DNA from: Dehalococcoidia bacterium UBA2158
Lineage (GTDB): Bacteria; Chloroflexota; Dehalococcoidia; Lucifugimonadales; UBA3495
DNA: 33,680 nucleotides
Assembly (NCBI GenBank): GCA_002328185.1
Contig: DCWQ01000004.1
Coordinates: 57,684-91,363, forward strand
Reading direction: 5' to 3'
The position numbers were made by a program, and so were the translations under genes. Below, piece by piece: positions 22,860 to 30,163 of the stretch (its first letter is position 1; every line of letters starts with the position of its first letter). The notes under the pieces are model-generated. The model did no database searches. It was not told the DNA's origin and worked only from the letters and a program-made list of their open reading frames with translations.

Positions 22860-23290
22860 CCACTCTCCGGATCAAGGTTGGGGAGAACTGGTACAACGTC
22901 GAAGTCAGTGAACTGGCCCACTCCCCGGTCGAGGTCACCGTCGAAGGCGAAGTTTTCCTGGTGGAAGTCGAAGGCCTGCCCACGACACCCCCGGCACGCC
23001 CCCGCCGCGGCAGGACCCAAACCCCTGGCATAATGGTCCCACCTCCGCCTACCCGTAGCTCTGCAGCAGTCGGGCCAGAAAACGTCATCACTTCCCCTCT
23101 ATCCGGACGGGTCATCTCGATCCTGGTACGGCCTGCCGACCAGGTCACCGCCGGTCAAGAAGTGTGCGTGGTCGAGGCCATGAAGATGGAACAAAGCATC
23201 CGGACCACCCGCGACGGCGTGGTCAAAGAGGTCCTGGTTCAGCCCATGGATACCGTCCGAACCAACGATCCTCTGATAGAACTGGAATAA
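22850..23290 (+). CDS. Biotin carboxyl carrier protein (biotin/lipoyl attachment domain)
   Basis: The 146-residue protein ends in a biotinyl domain: ITSPLSGRVISILVRPADQVTAGQEVCVVEAMKMEQSIRTTRDGVVKEVLVQPMDTVRTNDPLIELE, with the biotinylated Lys112 in EAMKMEQ. An N-terminal beta-rich part (LRIKVGENWYNVEVSE...VEVTVEGEVFLVEVEG) resembles the N-terminus of acyl-CoA carboxylase/oxaloacetate decarboxylase carrier proteins, and a Pro/Arg-rich linker joins the two. The start appears to be the TTG at 22850, which overlaps the end of the carboxylase gene by 10 bp, so the two subunits are translated together. The carboxyltransferase partner must be elsewhere. Confidence 0.88.
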   Translation: MAVTTLRIKVGENWYNVEVSELAHSPVEVTVEGEVFLVEVEGLPTTPPARPRRGRTQTPGIMVPPPPTRSSAAVGPENVITSPLSGRVISILVRPADQVTAGQEVCVVEAMKMEQSIRTTRDGVVKEVLVQPMDTVRTNDPLIELE

Positions 23291-23470
23291 AGTTGCTACC
23301 CCTCCCTCCCCGTCGCTGAAACCCCAATTGGCCTGCGTGCGTTAGCTCTCCGCTTGTACTATCATGTGCTGATTAAATCCAGGGGCGTATTCTTCCAGCC
23401 TGCGATTGCATCATTCTGGAGCGAGGCTGGGCATCGCCTTAACTCAGCGAAATTTCAGGAGGGCTAGACC

Positions 23471-25015
23471 ATGAAATACGACTACATCGTGGTGGGCGGT
23501 GGGTCGGCAGGATGCACCATCGCAACTCGTTTGTCCGAAGACCCGTTCAAGTCGGTCCTGTTGCTGGAAGCGGGCCCGGACTACCCAAACTTTGAGCAAC
23601 TTCCGGAAGACATAAAGTACGGCAACAACGTGTGGTTATCGGCCTACGGACCCCACAGTTGGGATTACGTGGCCCAGGTGACTCCGGAGCAGCCAAACCT
23701 GACCATCCCCAGGGGCAAGGCGACCGGCGGCTCCAGCGCCATCAACGGCCAGGTGCTCTTCCGGGGCATCCCCGAGGACTACGATAACTGGGCGGAGATG
23801 GGCAACGACGAATGGGCCTTCACCAAAGTCCTCCCCTACTTCAATAAACTTGAAACCGACTTGGACTTCGGTGGCGATTTCCACGGCACTGAGGGTCCGG
23901 TGCCGGTAAAGCGTTATCCCCGTAGCGAGTGGCTGCCCTACGCCAGTGCTTTTGAACAAGCTTGCGTGGCCATTGGATACGAGATCGACGAAGACATGAA
24001 CCATCCGGACTCCAGCGGCGTCTCGCCCAGGGCCAGGAACACCATCGACGGCGTGCGCATGAGCATGGCCCTGAATTACTTGGACATGGCCCGGCACCGG
24101 TTGAATTTCAACATTCGTGGCAGCGTCACCGCCCGGCGAATATTGTTCGACGGCAATCGCGCCGTGAGCATCGAAGCCGAAAGCGGCGGCGAGGTATTTA
24201 CCGTGGAGGGAGACCAGATCATCGTCTGCAGCGGGGCGGTTGCTTCGCCTCAACTGCTGATGCTCTCGGGCGTCGGGCCGGCGGATCACCTGAATTCACT
24301 GGGGATAGACGTGGTCCAAGACACTCCGGGAGTTGGCCAGAACCTGCGCGACCATCCATCCGTCGCCGTTTTGTACCGGGCCACCGGAGACCGGCCCGAT
24401 GTCCAGGCACCGGTCATCCAGGTGGGACTGCGCTATACCGTTGAGAACTCCAACGTCCGCAACGACATGCAGATCAGCCCAATGCTGATGACCAGCGAGC
24501 ACCGGCCCGCCCAGGTTGAAATCGACGACGATGAGAACTACATCGGGCTCAGCGCCAGCCTGCAGCTAGCCCTGGGCAAGGGCGAATTGAAGCTGACCTC
24601 CACTGACCCCCATGTGCAACCTTTCTTGAACTACAACTACTACGAGGAAGAGGAAGACCGGAGGCGCATGCGGGAGGCGGTGCGGCTATGCATCCAGATA
24701 TGCGAGCAGGCCAGCTTCAACAGCATCCTCCTGGACCTAGTGAATCCCACCGAGCCAGACCTGGTCTCCGATGAGACGTTGAACGCCTGGCTGATGCGCA
24801 ACACTGGAACATCGCACCATATCTCCGGCACCTGCAAGATGGGTCCCGAATCCGACCCGATGACGGTGGTAGACCAGTTCTGCCGCGTGCGTGGGATCGA
24901 AGGCCTGCGAGTTGCCGACGCGTCGGTGATGCCGGACTGCATCCGTGCCAACACCAACGCCACGGTGATCATGATCGGCGAGAAGGTGGCCGACTGGATC
25001 AAAGAAGGCCGTTAA
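23471..25015 (+). CDS. GMC family FAD-dependent oxidoreductase (choline dehydrogenase-like)
   Basis: This 514-residue flavoenzyme of the glucose-methanol-choline family oxidises alcohols, typically primary or sugar alcohols. The FAD Rossmann motif is DYIVVGGGSAGCTIATRLSED at the N-terminus. The GMC signature 1 region is TIPRGKATGGSSAINGQVLFRG, and signature 2 is GAVASPQLLMLSGVGPADHL. The C-terminal catalytic region GTSHHISGTCKMG holds the conserved His near residue 450, and ANTNATVIMIGEKVADWI supplies the second active-site position. The ATG at 23471 has AGGAGGG nearby. About 180 bp of upstream DNA separates it from the biotin carrier gene, so it is probably a separate unit. The substrate is not predictable. 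Confidence 0.93.
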   Translation: MKYDYIVVGGGSAGCTIATRLSEDPFKSVLLLEAGPDYPNFEQLPEDIKYGNNVWLSAYGPHSWDYVAQVTPEQPNLTIPRGKATGGSSAINGQVLFRGIPEDYDNWAEMGNDEWAFTKVLPYFNKLETDLDFGGDFHGTEGPVPVKRYPRSEWLPYASAFEQACVAIGYEIDEDMNHPDSSGVSPRARNTIDGVRMSMALNYLDMARHRLNFNIRGSVTARRILFDGNRAVSIEAESGGEVFTVEGDQIIVCSGAVASPQLLMLSGVGPADHLNSLGIDVVQDTPGVGQNLRDHPSVAVLYRATGDRPDVQAPVIQVGLRYTVENSNVRNDMQISPMLMTSEHRPAQVEIDDDENYIGLSASLQLALGKGELKLTSTDPHVQPFLNYNYYEEEEDRRRMREAVRLCIQICEQASFNSILLDLVNPTEPDLVSDETLNAWLMRNTGTSHHISGTCKMGPESDPMTVVDQFCRVRGIEGLRVADASVMPDCIRANTNATVIMIGEKVADWIKEGR

Positions 25016-25042
25016 GCTAAACCGCCGGTATTGAGCTTGGCC

Positions 25043-25489
25043 TTACCTGTCCTGCCAGTCTGGTGTTTCCTCATTGACGCAATGTAGGAACACGAAGGCG
25101 GAGGTTCGGCCCAATCCAATGAATGGGCGGGTCAACACTTTGACGCGAGTGTAGTAATCCAGGTGGTCCAGGGTCCTTAGGTAGGCGTAGAACGACCCGT
25201 GCTCTGCTATGAAGTACCGCATCGTGCGGGCGTTCTCGACCGTCGCCACTATCTTGCGACGGTTGCGAACTATGCTGCGGTCCTCGAAGAGGCGTTCCAA
25301 GTCGTCGGGCCCGTAAGACGCCACCCGGGGCAGTTGGAACTTGTCGAAGCTTTCCACAAAGTTGTCCCACTTCTCCCGTATCACAGCCCAACTAAACCCA
25401 GCTCGGAAGATTGCCTTGGTCAACTCTTCAAAATAGCCATCATCGCCATCGGGGGTGATCTTCTGCGGCCTTTCCAGCGTTCTTCGCAC
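25043..25489 (-). CDS. Degenerate DNA-3-methyladenine glycosylase I-like protein
   Basis: The 148-residue protein resembles the central part of Tag-type glycosylases: YFEELTKAIFRAGFSWAVIREKWDNFVESFDKFQLPRVASYGPDDLERLFEDRSIVRNRRKIVATVENARTM, then PFIGLGRTSAFVFLHCVN. Tag enzymes are about 185 residues and start with a Cys/His zinc region and the W-x-x-x-Y pocket; both are absent here. The Glu that Tag uses in the FExxxLEGxQAGLSW helix aligns with Ala. The protein may therefore be catalytically altered or a non-enzymatic homologue. The GTG at 25489 is the likely start, with GGAGAG about 8 bp upstream, and an in-frame TAA lies a little further up. It faces away from the LysR gene. Confidence 0.65.
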   Translation of the reverse strand: MRRTLERPQKITPDGDDGYFEELTKAIFRAGFSWAVIREKWDNFVESFDKFQLPRVASYGPDDLERLFEDRSIVRNRRKIVATVENARTMRYFIAEHGSFYAYLRTLDHLDYYTRVKVLTRPFIGLGRTSAFVFLHCVNEETPDWQDR

Positions 25490-25680
25490 TCTGGTGCTCT
25501 CCGATTCTGGCTTTTAACGGTGCCCACTATAGCTTCGTTTCAGCCCGTTTCCAACTGATGGAATCGCGAGCGAAACCGGTGAAAACAAATGGAATTGGCG
25601 GGTATTTCAGCCCTACTACCCTAATGTTGGATGATATGTTATATTGGCAGTCGTGATGCCCATTGGGGAGGCAATGCCAA

Positions 25681-26613
25681 ATGGAATTACGACAGCTTGT
25701 CAGTTTTTACCACGTTGCACAGCTGCGAAGCGTCTCTAAAGCGGCCCGTACACTGGCACTGGGCCAACCAACAGTAACCACTCACCTTCGCAAGCTGGAA
25801 GACGAATTCGAGATCATCCTTTTCGACCGTATCAAAAGGCCAATTCAGCTTACGTCCGAGGGTTTCATCCTTTTGGAACTGGTTACCCCGGTGGTTCAGG
25901 CTGTGGATGCTCTCAAGACGCAGATGGACTACAGCGAACGCCGTGGGTCATTCGTGGTGGGCGCTTACCCAGACCTGGTGATACACCACCTTCCGCCGGG
26001 TATCCAGGTGTTCAGAAACACTTATCCTGACGTGCGCATACAGCTTTTGGCCCGGCCGTACACTCCGCTGCTGCGCCTGGTTAGGTCCGGTGAGGTTGAT
26101 TTGGCATTCTGCGCCCCGCCGCCTTTGGATGACCCGGCCCTGGAATTCCAAGAGTTGTTTAAGTTTGACGTTGTGCTGATGACCCCACTGGGGCATCCAT
26201 TGCTGGAACGGACCGAATTCACTCTGAACGACCTGGCTCCCTGGCCGCTGATTCTCTCTGGGCCCGAAAGCCTAACCCGCCAAAAGGTAGAGCAGGAACT
26301 CAGGAACCAAGGCGTGACTTGGGACGTAGTGCTGGCCTTGGACGACACTGAGTCCATCAAACGCTACGTCGAGACGGGGATGGGGGTGGCAGTCTGCGCC
26401 GATTTCACCCTCCATCAGCAGGACCATGACCGCCTGGGAGTGGTGCGCCTGGATCACATCTTCGAGTCCTCGGTGATCGGTGTCTGCACGCTGAAGGGGA
26501 AGTTCCTGGGTCAGGCTGTGCGGAACTTCATCGAAGTGCTTTCCAACGAGATGCGAGGCTATCACGCCGACTTGGCTGGCTGGGAACATGCCAAGGTTGA
26601 GGGGCGGACCTAG
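25681..26613 (+). CDS. LysR family transcriptional regulator
   Basis: This 310-residue DNA-binding regulator has the N-terminal winged helix-turn-helix MELRQLVSFYHVAQLRSVSKAARTLALGQPTVTTHLRKLEDEFEIILFDR, followed by the substrate-binding-like effector domain (VVGAYPDLVIHHLPPGIQVFRNTYPDVRIQLLARP and the ETGMGVAVCADFTL block). The ATG at 25681 has GGGGAGG at 25665-25671; an upstream TTG at 25663 would overlap that site. The variant residues QPTVTTHLRKLEDE match CysB/CbbR-like relatives only generally, so the effector is unknown. It is divergent from the Tag-like gene, the classical LysR arrangement. The FAD oxidoreductase at 27247 or the GMC gene are other possible targets. Confidence 0.92.
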   Translation: MELRQLVSFYHVAQLRSVSKAARTLALGQPTVTTHLRKLEDEFEIILFDRIKRPIQLTSEGFILLELVTPVVQAVDALKTQMDYSERRGSFVVGAYPDLVIHHLPPGIQVFRNTYPDVRIQLLARPYTPLLRLVRSGEVDLAFCAPPPLDDPALEFQELFKFDVVLMTPLGHPLLERTEFTLNDLAPWPLILSGPESLTRQKVEQELRNQGVTWDVVLALDDTESIKRYVETGMGVAVCADFTLHQQDHDRLGVVRLDHIFESSVIGVCTLKGKFLGQAVRNFIEVLSNEMRGYHADLAGWEHAKVEGRT

Positions 26614-26641
26614 GCGAAAGCCCTGTAGTTTCTTCCCCGAG

Positions 26642-26929
26642 CTAGGCTGCCACCGACCTTTCCGACCGGGCGTCGTCTTGGGTCGCAAATGGGATGCAGG
26701 TGGTGAAGGAAGTGCCTCGGCCGATCTCACTTTCGACTGAGATTGTGCCATGATCATTGCTGATCACTTCGTGGCAGATTGCCAAGCCCAGCCCAGTCCC
26801 ACTCGATTTTTCTGTGTATAGCGGGTCGAAGATCTTTTCGATGGTCTCCGGGGAGATAGCGCTTCCCATGTCCGAAACCACTATCTTGGCTGACTCGCCG
26901 TTAGTTCTGGCGGAGACGGTTAGCCGTCG
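26642..26929 (-). pseudogene. Fragment of a sensor histidine kinase (C-terminal ATPase domain only)
   Basis: The open frame encodes only the last part of a HATPase_c domain: RLTVSARTNGESAKIVVSDMGSAISPETIEKIFDPLYTEKSSGTGLGLAICHEVISNDHGTISVESEIGRGTSFTTCIPF. The G1 (DMGSAI), F (FDPLYTEK) and G2 (GTGLGLA) boxes are visible. The dimerisation domain with the phospho-accepting His and the N box are missing, and the frame is closed by TGA at 26930-26932. Nothing kinase-like can be read in the next 300 bp upstream, so this looks like the remnant of a deleted kinase. It converges on the LysR gene, 28 bp apart. Confidence 0.8.
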
Positions 26930-26940
26930 TCATGGCTGAT

Positions 26941-27246
26941 TTCAAGATATGGACTATCTTGTGTTCTTGGTGCCGTGTATCAAAACTTGGCTGCTTCGCC
27001 TATGAACGGATATCTACCCCAAGGGGGGTTCCCAGTTAGAACTTATAGGCAAGGGCTGAGGGAGTTCCGGTTCTATGTTCCATATTTTCAATGTTGCAGT
27101 AGGATTAAAGATAGCCGCATCGAAATTAGACCGGCTTTCCGTAATCAAGCTTTGCCAGCCTCAATCTGCTGGCGCCACCCCTTGAGTCTTCCGCACCCTA
27201 GACCGGATAATAGGGTCGATTTGTCCAACCAGCATGAGGATTGTTT
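26941..27246. other. Non-coding interval between kinase fragment and FAD oxidoreductase
   Basis: No gene can be supported here. The only structure I see is an inverted repeat AAGATA-TGGAC-TATCTT (26944-26960), lying just where kinase homology ends. The rest has mixed composition and may hold the promoter of the FAD oxidoreductase. Confidence 0.5.
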
Positions 27247-28377
27247 ATGTCAACCGGCCCCTCTAAGAAGCAACTCAACATCACCGTCGTCGGCGCCGGA
27301 ATCGTCGGGGCGGCCATCGCTTATTCCCTGGCCAAACGCGGCGCCGCCGTGACTGTGATCGACCGAGGCAGGCCCGGCGGCGGGGCCACCAGCCACTCCT
27401 TCGCCTGGATCAATGCCACCGCCAAGCACCCAGTCTCGTACCACAACTTCAACCGGCGCTCACTGGGCATGTGGGACCGGTTCGCCAAGGACTTTGATAC
27501 CGATGTGGGGCTCCGGTGGGGCGGTCAGATGGAATGGGTCGCCACGGGCGAGAGCGCTAAAGAGCTGGAGTCCCGCGCCGCCCAACTCCAGGCCTGGGGC
27601 TATCCTTGCCAGATGCTCGACGGCGTACAGATGGCCCAACTTGAGCCTGGTCTAACCCCTGGAACCGTGACGGCCGCGATCTACTGCGAATTGGACGGCA
27701 TGGTCGAGCCAACGGTTGCCGCCGAGGCCTGCATCAAGGCCGCCACCAAACACGGCGCGTCGGTCGAGCTCGAGACCGAGGTATCCAGCCTGAAAGTGGA
27801 CTCAAGCTCCGCCACGGTTGTGGCCGGAGGTGAGACCATCGCCGCCGATGTAGTCGTGCTGGCCGGCGGCGTCGACAACACACAACTGGCCGCCATGGCC
27901 GGGATAACCATCCCCCAGCAGGACAGCCCAGGCGTGGTTATCCGCACCAACCCCATCTCGCAGCCATTGCTGACACACGTGTCGGTGGTGTACGCTCCGC
28001 CCTTGGAGTCCGGCAGGCCCGAGATCCACTTGCGCCAGTGCCTGGACGGCTCGGCCTTGATTGGCGAGGGAACCCAAGAGAGCCTGGCCAGAAACGATAC
28101 CCAGCTCCACGCCGATGAACTGTTGGCCCGGGCAGCGGAGTATGTTCCAGGCCTGAAGGGAGCGTCGGCCGTCCCTGTGTCTGTGGGCTACCGTCCCATG
28201 CCTCTTGACGGGTTTCCGGTGATCGGCTTCTCGCCCAAAGCCCCCAACGTCTACCTGGCGTTAACCCACAGCGGAGTGACACTGGCGCCCATGATGGCCC
28301 AGATGGCCACCATGGAGATCGTAGACGGCGCCAACGTAGACCTCCTGGCAGACTACCGCCCCAGCCGTTTCGATTAA
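27247..28377 (+). CDS. FAD-dependent oxidoreductase, DAO (DadA/glycine oxidase-like) family
   Basis: This 376-residue flavoenzyme of the D-amino-acid oxidase superfamily would oxidise an amine or amino acid. The N-terminal FAD motif is ITVVGAGIVGAAIAYSLAKRGAAVTVIDR, followed by GGGATSHSFAWINATAKHP, a region typical of DadA-like proteins. The middle has the substrate domain with QLEPGLTPGTVTAAIYCELDGMVEPTVAAEACIKAA, and the end carries YRPMPLDGFPVIGFSPKAPNVYLALTHSGVTLAPMMAQ, the C-terminal FAD block. The ATG at 27247 has GAGG about 7 bp upstream. The natural substrate is unknown. The next gene on the same strand, after a repeat-rich gap, is MetE-C-like. Confidence 0.92.
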   Translation: MSTGPSKKQLNITVVGAGIVGAAIAYSLAKRGAAVTVIDRGRPGGGATSHSFAWINATAKHPVSYHNFNRRSLGMWDRFAKDFDTDVGLRWGGQMEWVATGESAKELESRAAQLQAWGYPCQMLDGVQMAQLEPGLTPGTVTAAIYCELDGMVEPTVAAEACIKAATKHGASVELETEVSSLKVDSSSATVVAGGETIAADVVVLAGGVDNTQLAAMAGITIPQQDSPGVVIRTNPISQPLLTHVSVVYAPPLESGRPEIHLRQCLDGSALIGEGTQESLARNDTQLHADELLARAAEYVPGLKGASAVPVSVGYRPMPLDGFPVIGFSPKAPNVYLALTHSGVTLAPMMAQMATMEIVDGANVDLLADYRPSRFD

Positions 28378-28384
28378 CATCCGA

Positions 28385-28497
28385 CTCTGTCGCAGAGAAA
28401 TAATCCCTCCCCCCTCGAGGGGGAAGGTTAGGTTCGACGAAGTCTAGACTCACAACTGTGTCGGAGATGCGGGTGAACTGCTCTCACCCAACCTAAC
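28385..28497. repeat. Palindrome-rich intergenic element (REP- or MITE-like)
   Basis: Within 115 bp lie five inverted repeats: CTCTG/CAGAG (28385-28397), the perfect palindrome CCCCCTCGAGGGGG (28410-28423), AGTCTAGACT (28441-28450), GGGTGA/TCACCC (28471-28489), and an outer pair GTTAGGTT (28427-28434) with AACCTAAC (28490-28497). The motif of a C-run/G-run palindrome followed by GGTTAGG resembles dispersed intergenic palindromic repeats of many bacterial genomes. It fills most of the gap between the FAD oxidoreductase and the methionine-synthase-like gene. Confidence 0.6.
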
Positions 28498-28529
28498 TCA
28501 ACCCCGCCACTAGTCGAAAGGAAACCGCC

Positions 28530-29678
28530 ATGAAACAAAGCGAAGGCCGCATCTTCACCACCCACACCGGCAGCCTTCCCCGTCCTGACGGATTGGTGGA
28601 GCTGCTCGGCGCCGTGTCCCGCGGCGAACCAGTGGATGAACTCGCCCTGGAACGCCTGGCCGATGCATCAACCCTGGAGGTCATCTGCAAGCAGGCGGAG
28701 GCCGGGGTGGACGTGATCAACAGCGGCGAGCAGTCGCGAGTGAGCTTCTCCACCTACGTGACCCAGCGGATGGCCGGGTTCGGCGGCTCCTGGACCAGGC
28801 GTGGGCACAAGGACCAGAACGAGTTCCCCAACATCGCCCGGCCCCGAGTGGTGCAACTGATGCGGGACGTTCCACAATGCACCGGCCCCCTGGAATACCA
28901 GCGTCCCGACTTGGCGGAGCGCGAGTTGGCCGGTCTGGTCAACTGGGTGACTGAGGCCGGCGCGTCCCACCAAGACATGTTTATGAGCGCGGCGTCGCCG
29001 GGAATAATCGCCCTCACCATGGAAAACATCCATTACGCCAGCTACGAAGAATACGTCATGGCCCTGGCCGAGGAGATGCGCAAGGAGTACGAGCTCATCA
29101 CGGCTGCGGGGGTGGTGCTGCAATTGGACTGCCCGGACCTGGCCATGGAACGCCATGTGGCCTATCAGGATGACCCCATCGAGGTTTTCCAGGATGTCGT
29201 GGCGCTGCACATCAAGGCAATCAATCACGCCATTCGCAACATCTCTAGGGAACAGGTGCGGCTCCACGTCTGCTGGGGCAACACTGAAGGCCCCCACCAC
29301 TACGACGTGCCCTTAGAGGACATCCTCCCGCTGGTCTACGAGGCCAATGTCGGCGCGCTGGTGATGGAGATGGCCAACCCCCGTCACGCCCACGAGTACA
29401 AGGTGTACCAGCAATATCCCCTGCCGGAGCACATGCTGCTGGTGGCGGGGGTGATCGACACCAAGACCAACTACGTGGAGCACCCGGAGGTTGTTGCCGA
29501 CCGGCTGCGGCGGGCGGTGGGTGCGGCGGGCGGCGACCCCAGCCGAGTCATGGCCGGGACCGACTGCGGTTTCGACACTTCGGCAGGCTCCAACCGGGTG
29601 GACAAGGACATAGTTTGGCTGAAGTTGGCCGCCATGCGCGAGGGTGCCGACATAGCGAGCAAGTCCTATTCCTGGTAG
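28530..29678 (+). CDS. Cobalamin-independent methionine synthase II (MetE C-terminal)-like protein
   Basis: The 382-residue protein resembles the catalytic C-terminal half of MetE and its stand-alone relatives, which bind zinc and transfer a methyl group to a thiol. TTHTGSLPRPDGLVELL opens it, DVINSGEQSR and ASPGIIALTMENIHYASYEEYVMALAEEMRKEYELI follow, and VVLQLDCPDLAMERH is the family block. The zinc ligands are His246 and Cys248 in LHVCWGN, Glu280 in LVMEMANPRH and Cys346 in GTDCGFDT. Because the N-terminal MetE half is absent, folate-dependent methionine synthesis is uncertain. Relatives in environmental Chloroflexi often sit in catabolic clusters, and other thiol or amine methyl donors are possible. 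Confidence 0.9.
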   Translation: MKQSEGRIFTTHTGSLPRPDGLVELLGAVSRGEPVDELALERLADASTLEVICKQAEAGVDVINSGEQSRVSFSTYVTQRMAGFGGSWTRRGHKDQNEFPNIARPRVVQLMRDVPQCTGPLEYQRPDLAERELAGLVNWVTEAGASHQDMFMSAASPGIIALTMENIHYASYEEYVMALAEEMRKEYELITAAGVVLQLDCPDLAMERHVAYQDDPIEVFQDVVALHIKAINHAIRNISREQVRLHVCWGNTEGPHHYDVPLEDILPLVYEANVGALVMEMANPRHAHEYKVYQQYPLPEHMLLVAGVIDTKTNYVEHPEVVADRLRRAVGAAGGDPSRVMAGTDCGFDTSAGSNRVDKDIVWLKLAAMREGADIASKSYSW

Positions 29679-29714
29679 CTGGCCTGCCGCCAAGAAACAG
29701 TATTGTTTACGGGG

Positions 29715-29744
29715 TCTACAGGCACGGCCGTATGCTAAGATAAT
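29715..29744 (+). promoter_or_regulatory. Possible promoter of tRNA-Thr
   Basis: TCTACA (29715-29720) and GATAAT (29739-29744) have an 18-bp spacer and match the consensus at four and five of six positions. The transcript would start about 40 nt before the mature tRNA. Confidence 0.35.
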
Positions 29745-29789
29745 TGCTGAGTCAACCCCAGTTACTCGACTGGTTGCCGTCATCATCAG

Positions 29790-29864
29790 GCCGGTGTAGC
29801 TCAGTGGTAGAGCAGCTGTTTCGTAAACAGCAGGTCGCGGGTTCGATTCCCATCACCGGCTCCA
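29790..29864 (+). tRNA. tRNA-Thr (anticodon CGU), CCA encoded
   Basis: The acceptor GCCGGTG pairs with CACCGGC, the D arm is GCTC/GAGC, and the anticodon stem is GCTGT/ACAGC with loop TTCGTAA, giving CGT at 29822-29824. The T loop is TTCGATT. Discriminator T and CCA complete it. The T stem (GCGGG/CCCAT) has one C-A mismatch and one G-U pair, so it is slightly weakened. A T run follows immediately (TTTTTT at 29865-29870). Confidence 0.92.
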
Positions 29865-29922
29865 TTTTTTAGAGGCTAAATCAAGCAGATTTCGGAAAAT
29901 CACAGAGGTCGATAACCGAGAA

Positions 29923-29945
29923 ATGCCCACCAAATGCCCACCAAT
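29923..29945 (+). repeat. Tandem AAATGCCCACC repeat next to tRNA-Thr
   Basis: AAATGCCCACC occurs twice in direct succession, about 60 bp after the tRNA 3' end, with no gene between. Such short duplications can be left by recombination near a tRNA, but no integrase gene and no second copy of the tRNA end are visible in the window. Confidence 0.35.
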
Positions 29946-29974
29946 TTTCAACCTCCTATCAATTTCAGGCGTAA

Positions 29975-30007
29975 AAAGGCCCCGGTGATAAGCCGGGGCC
30001 TTTGCTA
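29975..30007. terminator. Bidirectional rho-independent terminator
   Basis: AAAGGCCCCGG (29975-29985) pairs perfectly with CCGGGGCCTTT (29993-30003) around TGATAAG. On the minus strand the stem is followed by a TTTTT run, which suits the minus-strand genes ending at 30164. On the plus strand it could end tRNA-Thr read-through. Confidence 0.8.
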
Positions 30008-30073
30008 TTTGATAGATATGAAGAAGTTGGCAAGATCGCCATCGTATCCTAGAGCACTAATCTAAGGGGGTCC

Positions 30074-30120
30074 ATCGGGAAGGCACCGGGGGTGGGGTAC
30101 TGGTGACGGTGGGGGTGTGG
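30074..30120 (+). repeat. G-rich intergenic segment resembling 31718-31766
   Basis: This segment shares the order GGAAG, CACC-GGGG-GGGGTAC, then GGT-GGGGG with the segment at 31718-31766, in the same orientation. The match is imperfect and only about 45 bp long. It lies in the otherwise empty stretch between the terminator and the end of the interrupted isomerase-like gene. Confidence 0.3.
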
Positions 30121-30163
30121 TTAGTGGGGATTCGTCGCTGGGACAATGCCAGGTCGTGTATAG

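Noticed and set aside
23337..23365. Possible promoter with TATCAT before the GMC gene
   Set aside because: TACTATCAT at 23357-23365 resembles the extended -10 word but lacks TG at the right place, and no -35 box fits, so it was left out of the features.
29900..29972. Possible tail of an integrase gene after tRNA-Thr
   Set aside because: A short reading to the TAA at 29971-29973 exists, but no tyrosine-recombinase motif can be recognised.
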